Shown here: in pieces, positions 1-6,893 of the stretch | Layout: the number at the start of each line of letters is the position of its first letter | Position numbering within the stretch: position 1 is the stretch's first letter | From: Paenibacillus lignilyticus | GTDB lineage: Bacteria; Bacillota; Bacilli; Paenibacillales; Paenibacillaceae | Reading direction: 5' to 3' | Length of the DNA stretch: 40,442 nt | Assembly (NCBI RefSeq): GCF_017942085.1 | Contig: NZ_JAGKSP010000030.1 | Span: 1 to 40,442, forward strand | The notes under the pieces: generated by a model | Databases searched by the model: none | What the model was told of the DNA's origin: nothing | The model's input: the letters and a program-made list of their open reading frames with translations, nothing else | Program-made: the position numbers and the translations under genes

Positions 1-135
1 GGCTTGGCCATTTTTAAGAATTCGCTTGGTAGCTCATTCAAAAAACTAGCTTTGCGAAACGTTCGTTTCGCGATTTATGACCATTTGACTGGTCGCTCAT
101 TGTTCAGTTTTCAAAGAACAAATACTTGGTTTATT
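1..135 (-). other. rRNA operon leader (5' end of an rrn transcript leaving the window leftwards)
   Basis: Read on the minus strand, this stretch contains TTCTTTGAAAACTGAACAA followed by an ATAAATCGC motif and short hairpins such as GACC/GGTC. These resemble the leader just upstream of 16S rRNA in Bacillus-group rrn operons, where they take part in antitermination and RNase processing. The mature 16S start is not inside the window, so only the leader is present. A 16S-23S spacer can carry the same box, but the two promoters directly upstream favour the operon leader. Confidence 0.65.
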
Positions 136-161
136 TCCTCCCGGCTCGTGACCGGAATTAG

Positions 162-191
162 ATAATACCATGTTTCGAAACATGATTGCAA
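162..191 (-). promoter_or_regulatory. rrn promoter P2 (sigma-A), with a palindrome in its spacer
   Basis: Minus strand -35 TTGCAA (186-191), an 18-base spacer and -10 TATTAT (162-167), followed by CTAATTCCG. The spacer contains the perfect 16-base palindrome CATGTTTCGAAACATG (169-184). It reads towards the rrn leader. Confidence 0.7.
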
Positions 192-257
192 GCTTTATTT
201 TTCAGCTTGTTTTCGTTTCGAACACCGCGTCCCTGTATCTCTCAGCGGCGGAATTAG

Positions 258-287
258 AATATACCATGGACTCAGCAACTATCGCAA
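258..287 (-). promoter_or_regulatory. rrn promoter P1 (sigma-A)
   Basis: Minus strand -35 TTGCGA (282-287), an 18-base spacer and -10 TATATT (258-263), followed by the same CTAATTCCG downstream element as the next promoter, about 96 bases away. Tandem promoters with a shared start region are typical of rrn operons. Confidence 0.65.
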
Positions 288-421
288 CAGGTATTATTAT
301 ACAAGTAGATTAACCCATATTTACACCTTTATTCATCGCAGTATATTTTGAGCTAATAATGAAGAAAAATGATTTCAACCCCGCTTCAGCAAAAAAAATA
401 TGAAAAATTTGGTTCGTGCTG

Positions 422-450
422 TTCACAAGCCCAAAGGTTTGTGTTAAAAT
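422..450 (+). promoter_or_regulatory. sigma-A promoter of the LytTR-like gene
   Basis: -35 TTCACA (422-427), a 17-base spacer and -10 TAAAAT (445-450). The start codon lies about 40 bases downstream, and a cre box overlaps the 3' end of the -10. Confidence 0.65.
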
Positions 451-465
451 GAAAGCGCTAACAAA
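449..465 (+). promoter_or_regulatory. cre box (CcpA operator)
   Basis: ATGAAAGCGCTAACAAA matches the Bacillus cre consensus WTGNAARCGNWWWCAWW at every defined position. It covers the end of the -10 and the expected transcription start, a placement that in known cases gives catabolite repression by CcpA. Confidence 0.7.
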
Positions 466-491
466 TTCATCTTATCGAGGGGGATCATTAC

Positions 492-842
492 ATGATGAAG
501 GTAGTAGCAGACGATGCTCGCAACATTTACGAAAACTTTGAGGTAGAGAAGGACATTTATTACTTCAAGGTCGGTAGGCTTGGTCTGGCCAGCTTTCACG
601 GTAGAAACTACAACATAAAGAAGAGAATTACTACCGAGCAGTTGAACAGTTACATCACATCAGGTCGCTTCATTAAAGTCAGCGCTAATTGCTATGTCAA
701 TGCAGAGAAGGTACTCTCCCTAACGGACGGTACGATCTCTTTTGACCGCAGCACTTCCGAAGCCAAACAAGTCCATGTGTCAAAGTGGCGCGCACAAAGC
801 ATCAAGAATGTGCTGACATCACGGAATCCAATGGCTATGTAA
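492..842 (+). CDS. small LytTR-like DNA-binding protein
   Basis: The 116-residue product has no receiver domain. Residues about 20-110 resemble a stand-alone LytTR DNA-binding domain, a beta-rich domain that binds direct repeats in promoters. The segment FIKVSANCYVNAEKVLSL corresponds to the conserved core of LytTR proteins (phenylalanine, arginine or lysine, then a 'hydrophobic-valine-asparagine' strand). The start ATG follows GAGGGGG at good spacing; a second ATG follows immediately. The gene is monocistronic, with a cre box in its promoter and a strong terminator after the stop, so CcpA repression during growth on good carbon sources is likely. The similarity is moderate, so a different small beta-rich DNA-binding protein is possible. 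Target genes cannot be inferred. Confidence 0.6.
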   Translation: MMKVVADDARNIYENFEVEKDIYYFKVGRLGLASFHGRNYNIKKRITTEQLNSYITSGRFIKVSANCYVNAEKVLSLTDGTISFDRSTSEAKQVHVSKWRAQSIKNVLTSRNPMAM

Positions 843-848
843 CAATTC

Positions 849-895
849 AAAGACCATGATTGGAATGAGACCTTCATTCGAGTCATGGTCTTTTT
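849..895 (+). terminator. intrinsic terminator after the LytTR-like gene
   Basis: An 11-base-pair stem (849-859 with 883-893, AAAGACCATGA against TCATGGTCTTT) ends in a T run. Confidence 0.85.
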
Positions 896-975
896 GATTC
901 TTCTTCCACTATGCTCATATTTGGGGACAATCCTACACACAATAGGCTACATCTTCCCGGAAAGGAGTGTGACCC

Positions 976-1059
976 ATGGCAAAGCAGCAAGGACAAGGAC
1001 GCAAGAATACGACTACGAAGTCCTCTGATAAGAAAAGCAACAGCAATGCAGAGGATTAA
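976..1059 (+). CDS. 27-residue Lys/Ser/Asn/Gln-rich peptide, unknown
   Basis: A short reading frame starts with ATG preceded by AAAGGAGTG at 7-base spacing. It encodes a strongly hydrophilic peptide starting MAKQQGQGRKNTTTKSSDKK and ending in acidic residues. Composition resembles small basic proteins of spore formers such as YuzL or minor SASPs, but I recognise no specific family. A terminator follows within 40 bases, so it would be a complete small transcription unit with the upstream region. The strong ribosome binding site and clean stop make it more than a chance frame. A function is not assigned. Confidence 0.5.
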   Translation: MAKQQGQGRKNTTTKSSDKKSNSNAED

Positions 1060-1096
1060 CGATAAGCTTTACTAATCTAAAACTGTATCGCACATT

Positions 1097-1143
1097 AAGC
1101 TCTTGCTCCTCCCTCTCAACAGCGGGAAAGCAAGGGCTTTTAT
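1097..1143 (+). terminator. intrinsic terminator after the 27-residue peptide gene
   Basis: Stem 1097-1107 (AAGCTCTTGCT) pairs with 1129-1139 (AGCAAGGGCTT) with one G-U pair, followed by a T-rich tail. Confidence 0.75.
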
Positions 1144-1219
1144 TATATGCCGAAACACGGATGACCTCGCCTTCGACCACTGCTATAATGGAGGAAAAGT
1201 CGCTGCGAGGTGAATCGGA

Positions 1220-1762
1220 ATGAGTACTACCTTACAGACACCCAGATTGCAACTTCGCCCGTTTGAACAAAGGGATGCGTCCACCGTACAACAGCTAGCC
1301 GGGCAATACGAGGTCGCACGCACAACCCTATCGCTTCCACATCCCTACCCCGATGGAGCAGCCGATGCATGGATCGCATTTCGCAAAGACGCTGCCCAGC
1401 ACGGACACGGTTTTACATTCGCTATAATAGATGAGAAACAACAGCAGCTAATGGGATGCATCAGTTTAAACCTAACAGCCGCACATCAACGAGCTGAAAT
1501 CGGTTACTGGTTAGGTCAGGAATTCTGGGGACAAGGTTACGCAACCGAGGCCGCCAAACGTATTGTCCGCTACGGCTTCGAAGTACTGAACTTGAATCGT
1601 ATCATCGGCGCCGCCATGACACGTAATCCGGCATCATCCGCAGTATTAACCAAAGCCGGCCTGAAACACGAAGGGACTTTTAAACAGCATATCCTCAAAT
1701 GGGATCAATTCGAGGATCTCGATTACTTCGGGATCACCAGAACAGAATACTTCTCCAAGTAA
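1220..1762 (+). CDS. GNAT-family N-acetyltransferase (RimJ/RimL type)
   Basis: The 180-residue protein has the layout of the RimJ/RimL branch of GNAT enzymes, which transfer an acetyl group from acetyl-CoA to an amino group, often a protein N-terminus. It opens with LQTPRLQLRPFEQRDA, typical of this branch. The acetyl-CoA binding motif is in EIGYWLGQEFWGQGYATEA (about residues 94-112), followed by the N-R-I helix and NPASSAVLTKAGLKHEG. The length is standard. The ATG follows GAGGTG at 7 bases. A TATAAT at 1184-1189 may serve as -10, but its -35 is weak. It is convergent with the urease operon and shares a terminator with it. The substrate cannot be read from the sequence. Confidence 0.9.
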   Translation: MSTTLQTPRLQLRPFEQRDASTVQQLAGQYEVARTTLSLPHPYPDGAADAWIAFRKDAAQHGHGFTFAIIDEKQQQLMGCISLNLTAAHQRAEIGYWLGQEFWGQGYATEAAKRIVRYGFEVLNLNRIIGAAMTRNPASSAVLTKAGLKHEGTFKQHILKWDQFEDLDYFGITRTEYFSK

Positions 1763-1792
1763 AAAGGATGGCGAGTCATTCGCCATCCTTTT
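1763..1792. terminator. bidirectional terminator between the GNAT gene and ureD
   Basis: AAAGGATGGCGA (1763-1774) pairs with TCGCCATCCTTTT (1780-1792). Runs of A and T on each side allow it to work for both convergent transcripts. Confidence 0.85.
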
Positions 1793-1793
1793 A

Positions 1794-2660
1794 CTAGCTT
1801 ATCGCAAAAGGCGATAACCCCAGCAGTTCCTTCCTCATTACCGCCCATACCGCAGCAAGCGTTTCTTGGATGTGCCAAGCCGTTGTTCCAGCTGCCATGA
1901 CCGCAAGACCATGCTTATAGGTAAGCGATACGCCCCATTGAACCTCTCTCTGTCCACGACTCGGCAACGATTCTAACGCAGCCCGAACTGCCTCAGCATG
2001 CTTCGCTTGGATTCGATCGGCAAAAGCATAGAATACACCGGTATGAGTCAACTTCCCCAAACAACCGGGAGCCGACAATTGCTGCGACTCCGGTATGATA
2101 TTTTGCTGCTGAGCGTAGATCAGTTCATCCTCATAATAAACGCGCACCTTGTTCTTCAGATGGATATAGTCGAACAACTCGCCGCGCAGCGTTCTGCCCG
2201 GGCAGAGCACTTCTGCTCCCATCCACACCGCACCTTCGCTTAAGCGCACCAGCGTCTCCGAATCCAGGGCAGCGTCTCGATAAAGCATTACCGGCTCAGG
2301 CATGGACTCCAGTACCGATTCCTTCCCGAGCTCGAAGCTTTGCCTGATTGAAGAACCGCCAAGCAGCACGCTTGAAGGATGCACCTTCGTAAACGATTGA
2401 TTCGTGACGTACGCATGCGCACCCGGCTTGATTTGCCAATCGAATTCGTATCGATCGCCGGCCAACAACCCCGGAGACACATCCATCACGATAACACCGA
2501 GCGGGCCATCAAGCGGAAAAGCTTTTGCGATCTTAATAGGTGCAGTATGATATTTCGAGGTCAAAACCGTTCCGCGCTCCCGCTTCTCAAATACCGCCCG
2601 AAGCTGCGATACACGCTGCCCCTCCTGATTAGGAGTGGTGGTGGCGATGTGCTGCGGCAT
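1794..2660 (-). CDS. ureD: urease accessory protein UreD (UreH)
   Basis: UreD is the scaffold that binds apo-urease and, with UreF and UreG, delivers nickel and carbon dioxide to the active site. The core KYHTAPIKIAKAFPLDGPLG, then VMDVSPGLLAGDRYEFDW and the TNQSFTKVHPS segment are typical of the family. It is the last gene of the urease operon. The start is uncertain. The frame is open well into ureG, and ATGs at 2666 and 2660 follow a weak GAGAGTGG. An AGGAGGGG right after the ureG stop has no in-frame start behind it. I place the start at 2660, giving 288 residues and a 32-base overlap with the His-rich tail of ureG. Confidence 0.9.
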   Translation of the reverse strand: MPQHIATTTPNQEGQRVSQLRAVFEKRERGTVLTSKYHTAPIKIAKAFPLDGPLGVIVMDVSPGLLAGDRYEFDWQIKPGAHAYVTNQSFTKVHPSSVLLGGSSIRQSFELGKESVLESMPEPVMLYRDAALDSETLVRLSEGAVWMGAEVLCPGRTLRGELFDYIHLKNKVRVYYEDELIYAQQQNIIPESQQLSAPGCLGKLTHTGVFYAFADRIQAKHAEAVRAALESLPSRGQREVQWGVSLTYKHGLAVMAAGTTAWHIQETLAAVWAVMRKELLGLSPFAIS

Positions 2661-3378
2661 GTTCATGTCCACTCTCATGATTATGCTCGTGCTCGTGGTG
2701 ATGCTCATGTCCATGAGCGTGGGCGAGCTCATGCTCCAGCCAAGCAACAATTCGATCCACATTCACGCCACCGAAGAGGTTCGAGAATACATAAGGGCGC
2801 TCTCCGCGCATGCGTTTCGTATCGGACTCCATCACTTCAAGACTGGCACCGACATGAGGGGCCAGATCGATTTTGTTAATAATCAACAAATCCGAACGCA
2901 TGATGCCCGGGCCGCCTTTACGCGGAATTTTCTCGCCTTGTGCCACGTCAATAATGTAAATAAACCGATCCACCAGTTCCGGACTAAAGGCTGCCGCCAA
3001 ATTATCGCCGCCGCTTTCGATAAAGATCAAATCGAGATCGTCAAAACGGCTCGTCAGCTCATCCACCGCTTCAAAGTTCATCGACGCATCCTCACGAATC
3101 GCGGTATGCGGGCATCCGCCCGTCTCCACCCCGATAATACGCTCTTCCGGCAGCACACCGGTTGCAGCCAAAATCCGCGCATCTTCTTTGGTATAAATGT
3201 CATTCGTGATGACCGCCACACTATATTTATCCTTCAGCGCACCTGCAAGACGCTCCACCAATGCTGTCTTTCCCGAACCTACAGGACCGCCTATTCCGAT
3301 TCGAACCGGTCTTGAACCTGCGCGATCGATTGCCGGCTGCTCCCACTCATGATGATGATGACCTTGTCCTTGACACAT
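2629..3378 (-). CDS. ureG: urease accessory GTPase UreG with His-rich ends
   Basis: UreG is the SIMIBI-class GTPase that drives nickel insertion into urease. The Walker A motif GPVGSGKT lies near residue 32. The metal-binding CPH motif is in ETGGCPHTAIRED, and the guanine specificity motif is NKID. The ATG follows AGGAGG at 8 bases. Two additions stand out. A short N-terminal cluster (HHHH) is common in UreG. A C-terminal tail in which 15 of the last 30 residues are histidine is not usual. At 249 residues it is longer than the common 200-215. With no ureE in the operon, the tail may store or pass nickel. The end of the gene overlaps the start of ureD. Confidence 0.96.
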   Translation of the reverse strand: MCQGQGHHHHEWEQPAIDRAGSRPVRIGIGGPVGSGKTALVERLAGALKDKYSVAVITNDIYTKEDARILAATGVLPEERIIGVETGGCPHTAIREDASMNFEAVDELTSRFDDLDLIFIESGGDNLAAAFSPELVDRFIYIIDVAQGEKIPRKGGPGIMRSDLLIINKIDLAPHVGASLEVMESDTKRMRGERPYVFSNLFGGVNVDRIVAWLEHELAHAHGHEHHHEHEHNHESGHEHAAAHRHHHS

Positions 3379-3429
3379 TGTACATTCCTCCTAGCGGGAT
3401 ATGAAGTTTCCATTACCGGCTTCCTACTC

Positions 3430-4149
3430 TCAAGACATGAATAGACGAGAATACAGATTCTCGTGGCGCATCATCGCAATTTCACTTATTGGCATGAAAC
3501 TGAAGGCGTCCTCCGGTGTCATCCCAGACACCGCCTTCCAAGCATCCAGCGTCTTCGGCGTCAGCCTCGCGATGATGGTTTGCCCTTCGGTTTGGCCAAT
3601 AGACATGAGTCGAAGCGCACTGTTGATGCAGTTGACGATGCTAGCATACATATATCCTTGCGCTGCCTGTTCAAGCGAAATGCCCAGACGATAGCAAGCA
3701 AATCCGAACACGAGCGGGTGAGTGCCTAAACAGCTTTTCGACTTGAGCGCTTCCTGCAGAAGCGTCCAATCATAATCGGGATATAAGGAGCCCAACAGTT
3801 GCAATAGCCTTCGCCCCATCTTCTCGATCCCATTTCGCGTTTCAATCGCTGCGCGCTGAACGTGAACGAGCCGCTCTACGTCCCATATGGAACGATAATG
3901 GAATGACGGCATGTCTCGATATACGGATTTGATGACCATCACATCTGCCGTTGACCAGCTCTGCATGAGCATCGATACCGTGTATTCCTCAAGCTGCTTA
4001 CTTGTTTGCAGCACCTCTTCTTGAACCAGCGTCTCCAAGCCGAAGGAATGGGAGAATCCGCCGATCGGCAAAGCCGAGTCGAGCAACTGCTGAAGAGCAA
4101 GCCAAGGCAGCACTACAGGCTGAGAACTTTCTTCTGAATAGTAGGCCAA
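3430..4149 (-). CDS. ureF: urease accessory protein UreF
   Basis: UreF bridges UreD and UreG and acts as a checkpoint for nickel delivery to urease. The N-terminal segment LLDSALPIGGFSHSFGLE is the family hallmark. The helical body and the C-terminal SALRLMSIGQTEGQ segment also fit. An ATG at 4167 exists, but it sits upstream of GGAGGTGAGGGG, which lies 8 bases before a TTG at 4149. That makes the TTG the likely start, giving 239 residues. It lies 35 bases after ureC and 51 bases before ureG in the operon, so there is no room for ureE between ureC and ureF. Confidence 0.93.
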   Translation of the reverse strand: MAYYSEESSQPVVLPWLALQQLLDSALPIGGFSHSFGLETLVQEEVLQTSKQLEEYTVSMLMQSWSTADVMVIKSVYRDMPSFHYRSIWDVERLVHVQRAAIETRNGIEKMGRRLLQLLGSLYPDYDWTLLQEALKSKSCLGTHPLVFGFACYRLGISLEQAAQGYMYASIVNCINSALRLMSIGQTEGQTIIARLTPKTLDAWKAVSGMTPEDAFSFMPISEIAMMRHENLYSRLFMS

Positions 4150-4202
4150 GCTTCCCCTCACCTCCATCCCAAGCCGGAAGCAGCTACGCTACATGAATGC
4201 CT

Positions 4203-5921
4203 CTAGAACAAAAAGTATCGCTGCGCCATCGGCAATACGCCTGCCGGTTCACAGGTCGCCACAACACCATCTACTTTTACTTCGTAGGTTTCCGGATCAA
4301 CGGTAATCACCGGCGTCGCATCATTGTGAACCATATCTTTCTTCGTCACCGTTCTGCAGCCACGCACCGGTTCAATCCGTTTGGCTAATCCGAGCTCTTC
4401 TGCAATGCCGCGATCATATGCAGCCTGCGATACAAATGTAATCGAGCTGCTGTTCTTGGCTTTGCCAAATGCGGCAAACATCGGACGGCCGAATACCGGC
4501 TGCGGCGTCGGAATCGATGCATTGGGATCCCCCATTTGTGCATAAGCAATGCTTCCGCCTTTGAGCACCAGATCCGGCTTTACGCCAAAAAACATCGGAC
4601 TCCACACGACCAAATCCGCAAACTTGCCGGGTTCTATAGAACCAACCAGATGCGAGATGCCATGCGTAATTGCGGGATTGATCGTGTACTTCGCGATGTA
4701 CCGCTTGATGCGGAAATTATCAGCCTCAGCACTGGTATCAGGCGCCAGGGGGCCGCGCTGTCTCTTCATCTTGTCAGCGGTTTGCCAAGTACGAATGATA
4801 ACCTCCCCCACGCGCCCCATTGCCTGCGAATCGGAGCTGATCATGCTGAATACGCCCATATCATGCAAAATATCTTCAGCCGCAATCGTCTCCGGACGAA
4901 TCCGAGAGTCCGCGAATGCAACATCCTCCGGAATGCTGCTGTCCAAATGGTGACAGACCATGAGCATATCCAAATGTTCTTCGATTGTGTTAATCGTAAA
5001 CGGACGTGTCGGATTCGTGGAGGAAGGCAGCACATTCAACTCGCCGGCTGCCCGGATAATATCGGGAGCATGCCCGCCGCCGGCCCCTTCCGTATGATAC
5101 GTATGGATAGTCCGGCCTTTAAATGCCGCCAGCGTATCTTCCAGAAATCCCGCTTCGTTCAGCGTATCCGTATGAATCGCTACCTGAACATCGTACAAAT
5201 CCGCAGCTGTAAGGCAAACGTCGATGGAAGCCGGCGTCGTTCCCCAGTCTTCATGCAGCTTCAGCCCGATGGCACCCGCTTCAATTTGTTCGATGAGCGG
5301 TCCGGTAAAGGAAGAATTGCCTTTGCCGGTAAAGCCCAGGTTCATCGGAAACGCTTCAGCAGCTTCCAACATCCTGCGCATATGCCATGCCCCGGGCGTG
5401 CACGTCGTTGCATTCGTACCGGTTGCCGGCCCCGTACCTCCGCCGATCATCGTCGTTACGCCGGAAGATAGCGCCGTTTCTATCTGCTGCGGGCAAATAA
5501 AATGAATATGGCTGTCGATTCCGCCGGCCGTTACGATTTTCCCTTCGCCCGCAATCACTTCCGTACTCGCGCCGACGACCATAGTCGGCATTACGCCATC
5601 CATAATATCCGGGTTACCTGCTTTGCCAATCCCGACAATGACACCGTCTCGTATCCCGATGTCGGCTTTCACAATCCCCCAGTGGTCGATGACAATCGCA
5701 TTGGTAATGAGCGTATCCAGAACCCCCTCACTACGTAGCGCCCCGCTCGATTGCCCCATACCATCTCGAATGACTTTTCCACCGCCGAACTTACACTCAT
5801 CTCCATAGACGGTGTAGTCCTTCTCGATTTGAGCCCATAACTCCGTATCCGCCAATCGAACGGCATCGCCCGATGTCGGACCGAACATGGCCGCATAGCT
5901 GCCGCGACTCATCTTACTCAT
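4203..5921 (-). CDS. ureC: urease subunit alpha UreC
   Basis: This is the catalytic subunit, which hydrolyses urea to ammonia and carbamate in the cytoplasm. At 572 residues it has the normal length. The dinickel ligands are visible: His138 and His140 (HIH), the carbamylated Lys221 (KLHEDWG), His250 (AIHTDTLNEAGF), His276 (HTEGAGGGHAPD) and Asp364 (SSDSQAMGR). The mobile flap holds Cys323 and His324 (VCHHLDSS). The ATG at 5921 overlaps the ureB stop by 8 bases and follows GGGAGGGA, which points to coupled translation. Every catalytic residue expected is present, so the enzyme should be active. Confidence 0.98.
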   Translation of the reverse strand: MSKMSRGSYAAMFGPTSGDAVRLADTELWAQIEKDYTVYGDECKFGGGKVIRDGMGQSSGALRSEGVLDTLITNAIVIDHWGIVKADIGIRDGVIVGIGKAGNPDIMDGVMPTMVVGASTEVIAGEGKIVTAGGIDSHIHFICPQQIETALSSGVTTMIGGGTGPATGTNATTCTPGAWHMRRMLEAAEAFPMNLGFTGKGNSSFTGPLIEQIEAGAIGLKLHEDWGTTPASIDVCLTAADLYDVQVAIHTDTLNEAGFLEDTLAAFKGRTIHTYHTEGAGGGHAPDIIRAAGELNVLPSSTNPTRPFTINTIEEHLDMLMVCHHLDSSIPEDVAFADSRIRPETIAAEDILHDMGVFSMISSDSQAMGRVGEVIIRTWQTADKMKRQRGPLAPDTSAEADNFRIKRYIAKYTINPAITHGISHLVGSIEPGKFADLVVWSPMFFGVKPDLVLKGGSIAYAQMGDPNASIPTPQPVFGRPMFAAFGKAKNSSSITFVSQAAYDRGIAEELGLAKRIEPVRGCRTVTKKDMVHNDATPVITVDPETYEVKVDGVVATCEPAGVLPMAQRYFLF

Positions 5922-6285
5922 GCTTGGTTCCCTCCCACGCCGAAAGCCTGGTGCGCACTTCATCGGACATATTGCCGCGAATCGCCGGACCATTAGTCAG
6001 CGCGTTCAGTCCGAAGGAGCGTTTGCTGCCACCGAGCTCTACAAGCTGAACCGGCTTCTCCTCGCCCGGCTCAAACCTAACCGCGGTGCCGGCCGGAATA
6101 TCCAGGCGCATGCCGAATGCCGCTTCGCGATCAAACGCAAGCGCCCGGTTTACTTCAAAAAAATGAAAATGCGAACCTACCTGCACAGGACGATCCCCCG
6201 TATTGGCAACAAGAACTTCCACTGTCTCCCGACCGGCATTCAGTTCGATTTCTCCGGACGCCGTGCGGTATTCTCCCGGTATCAT
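5914..6285 (-). CDS. ureB: urease subunit beta UreB
   Basis: The 123-residue structural subunit assembles with UreA and UreC into the urease trimer. It begins MIPGEY and contains NTGDRPVQVGSHFHFFEVN and DIPAGTAVRFEPGEEKPVQLVELGG, which are diagnostic of UreB. It lies 24 bases after ureA and overlaps ureC. The length is typical of separate (non-fused) beta subunits. Confidence 0.97.
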   Translation of the reverse strand: MIPGEYRTASGEIELNAGRETVEVLVANTGDRPVQVGSHFHFFEVNRALAFDREAAFGMRLDIPAGTAVRFEPGEEKPVQLVELGGSKRSFGLNALTNGPAIRGNMSDEVRTRLSAWEGTKHE

Positions 6286-6309
6286 GGCGATCCCCCTCTC
6301 ATAGCGACG

Positions 6310-6612
6310 TTAAAGTATGGGATGATGAATGGTCACGAGTTTCGTTCCATCCGGAAAAGTTGCTTCCACTTGTACTTCATGGATCATATCCGCCACGCCT
6401 AACATCACTTGATCTCGGCTTAGAATGGTTGTGCCGTGTTCCATTAATTGCGCTACCGTCAGCCCATCGCGGGCGCCTTCCAAGATTTCAGAAGTAATCA
6501 GCGCGATACTTTCGGGATAGTTCAATTTCACGCCTCGATTGAGTCGTCTACGTGCCAAATCGGCAGCAATCGTAATTAGAAGCTTTTCTTTTTCCCTTTC
6601 CGTTAACTGCAT
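6310..6612 (-). CDS. ureA: urease subunit gamma UreA
   Basis: The 100-residue subunit opens MQLTEREKEKLLITIAADLA and contains RGVKLNYPESIALI, the standard UreA pattern. It is the first gene of the operon. The ATG follows GGAAGAGGTG at short spacing. A sigma-A-type promoter lies about 30-60 bases upstream, with a GlnR/TnrA-type box just beyond it. Confidence 0.97.
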   Translation of the reverse strand: MQLTEREKEKLLITIAADLARRRLNRGVKLNYPESIALITSEILEGARDGLTVAQLMEHGTTILSRDQVMLGVADMIHEVQVEATFPDGTKLVTIHHPIL

Positions 6613-6640
6613 ACAGGCACCTCTTCCAACGTTTTCTACT

Positions 6641-6669
6641 ATTATAGCGGTTTCACGGAATCAAGTAAA
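6641..6669 (-). promoter_or_regulatory. promoter of the urease operon
   Basis: Minus strand -35 TTTACT (6664-6669), a 17-base spacer and -10 TATAAT (6641-6646). Transcription should start near 6634, about 22 bases before the ureA ATG. Confidence 0.7.
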
Positions 6670-6676
6670 TCATTTG

Positions 6677-6693
6677 TGTCATGTTTAATAACA
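6677..6693 (-). promoter_or_regulatory. GlnR/TnrA-type box upstream of ureA
   Basis: TGTCATGTTTAATAACA fits the palindromic consensus TGTNA-N7-TNACA exactly on both strands. Its centre is about 51 bases upstream of the predicted start. In Bacillus subtilis, TnrA sites at about that distance activate nitrogen-scavenging genes, including urease. The rest of the 281-base gap between ureA and ilvD shows no gene that I can support. Confidence 0.7.
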
Positions 6694-6893
6694 CGTAGTG
6701 ATAGATTAATTGAGATTATTGCTACATATTGGAATTCGGTGTCAGGTTTTGTCGAAAACGAAGAGAAAAGCCTTCATCTAATACGTGATTTCCTCAGCTT
6801 CCTTGCCACCTCTTCCATAGGTGAACGTGCTAGCCATTCAATGCCCGATGTGATAGACTAAAATTTATTGAACTTACTTTGGGAGGGACAGAA

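Noticed and set aside
4536..5471. Long plus-strand frame (311 codons) opposite ureC
   Set aside because: It is the antisense shadow of ureC. It has no ribosome binding site, no recognisable domain and a composition typical of reversed coding sequence.
6676..6861. Possible 61-codon gene between ureA and ilvD
   Set aside because: It overlaps the GlnR/TnrA-type box region, has no ribosome binding site, and its composition gives no support for a protein.
6700..6893. T-box or CodY control of ilvD
   Set aside because: No T-box core sequence, no terminator before the start and no good CodY motif could be found.
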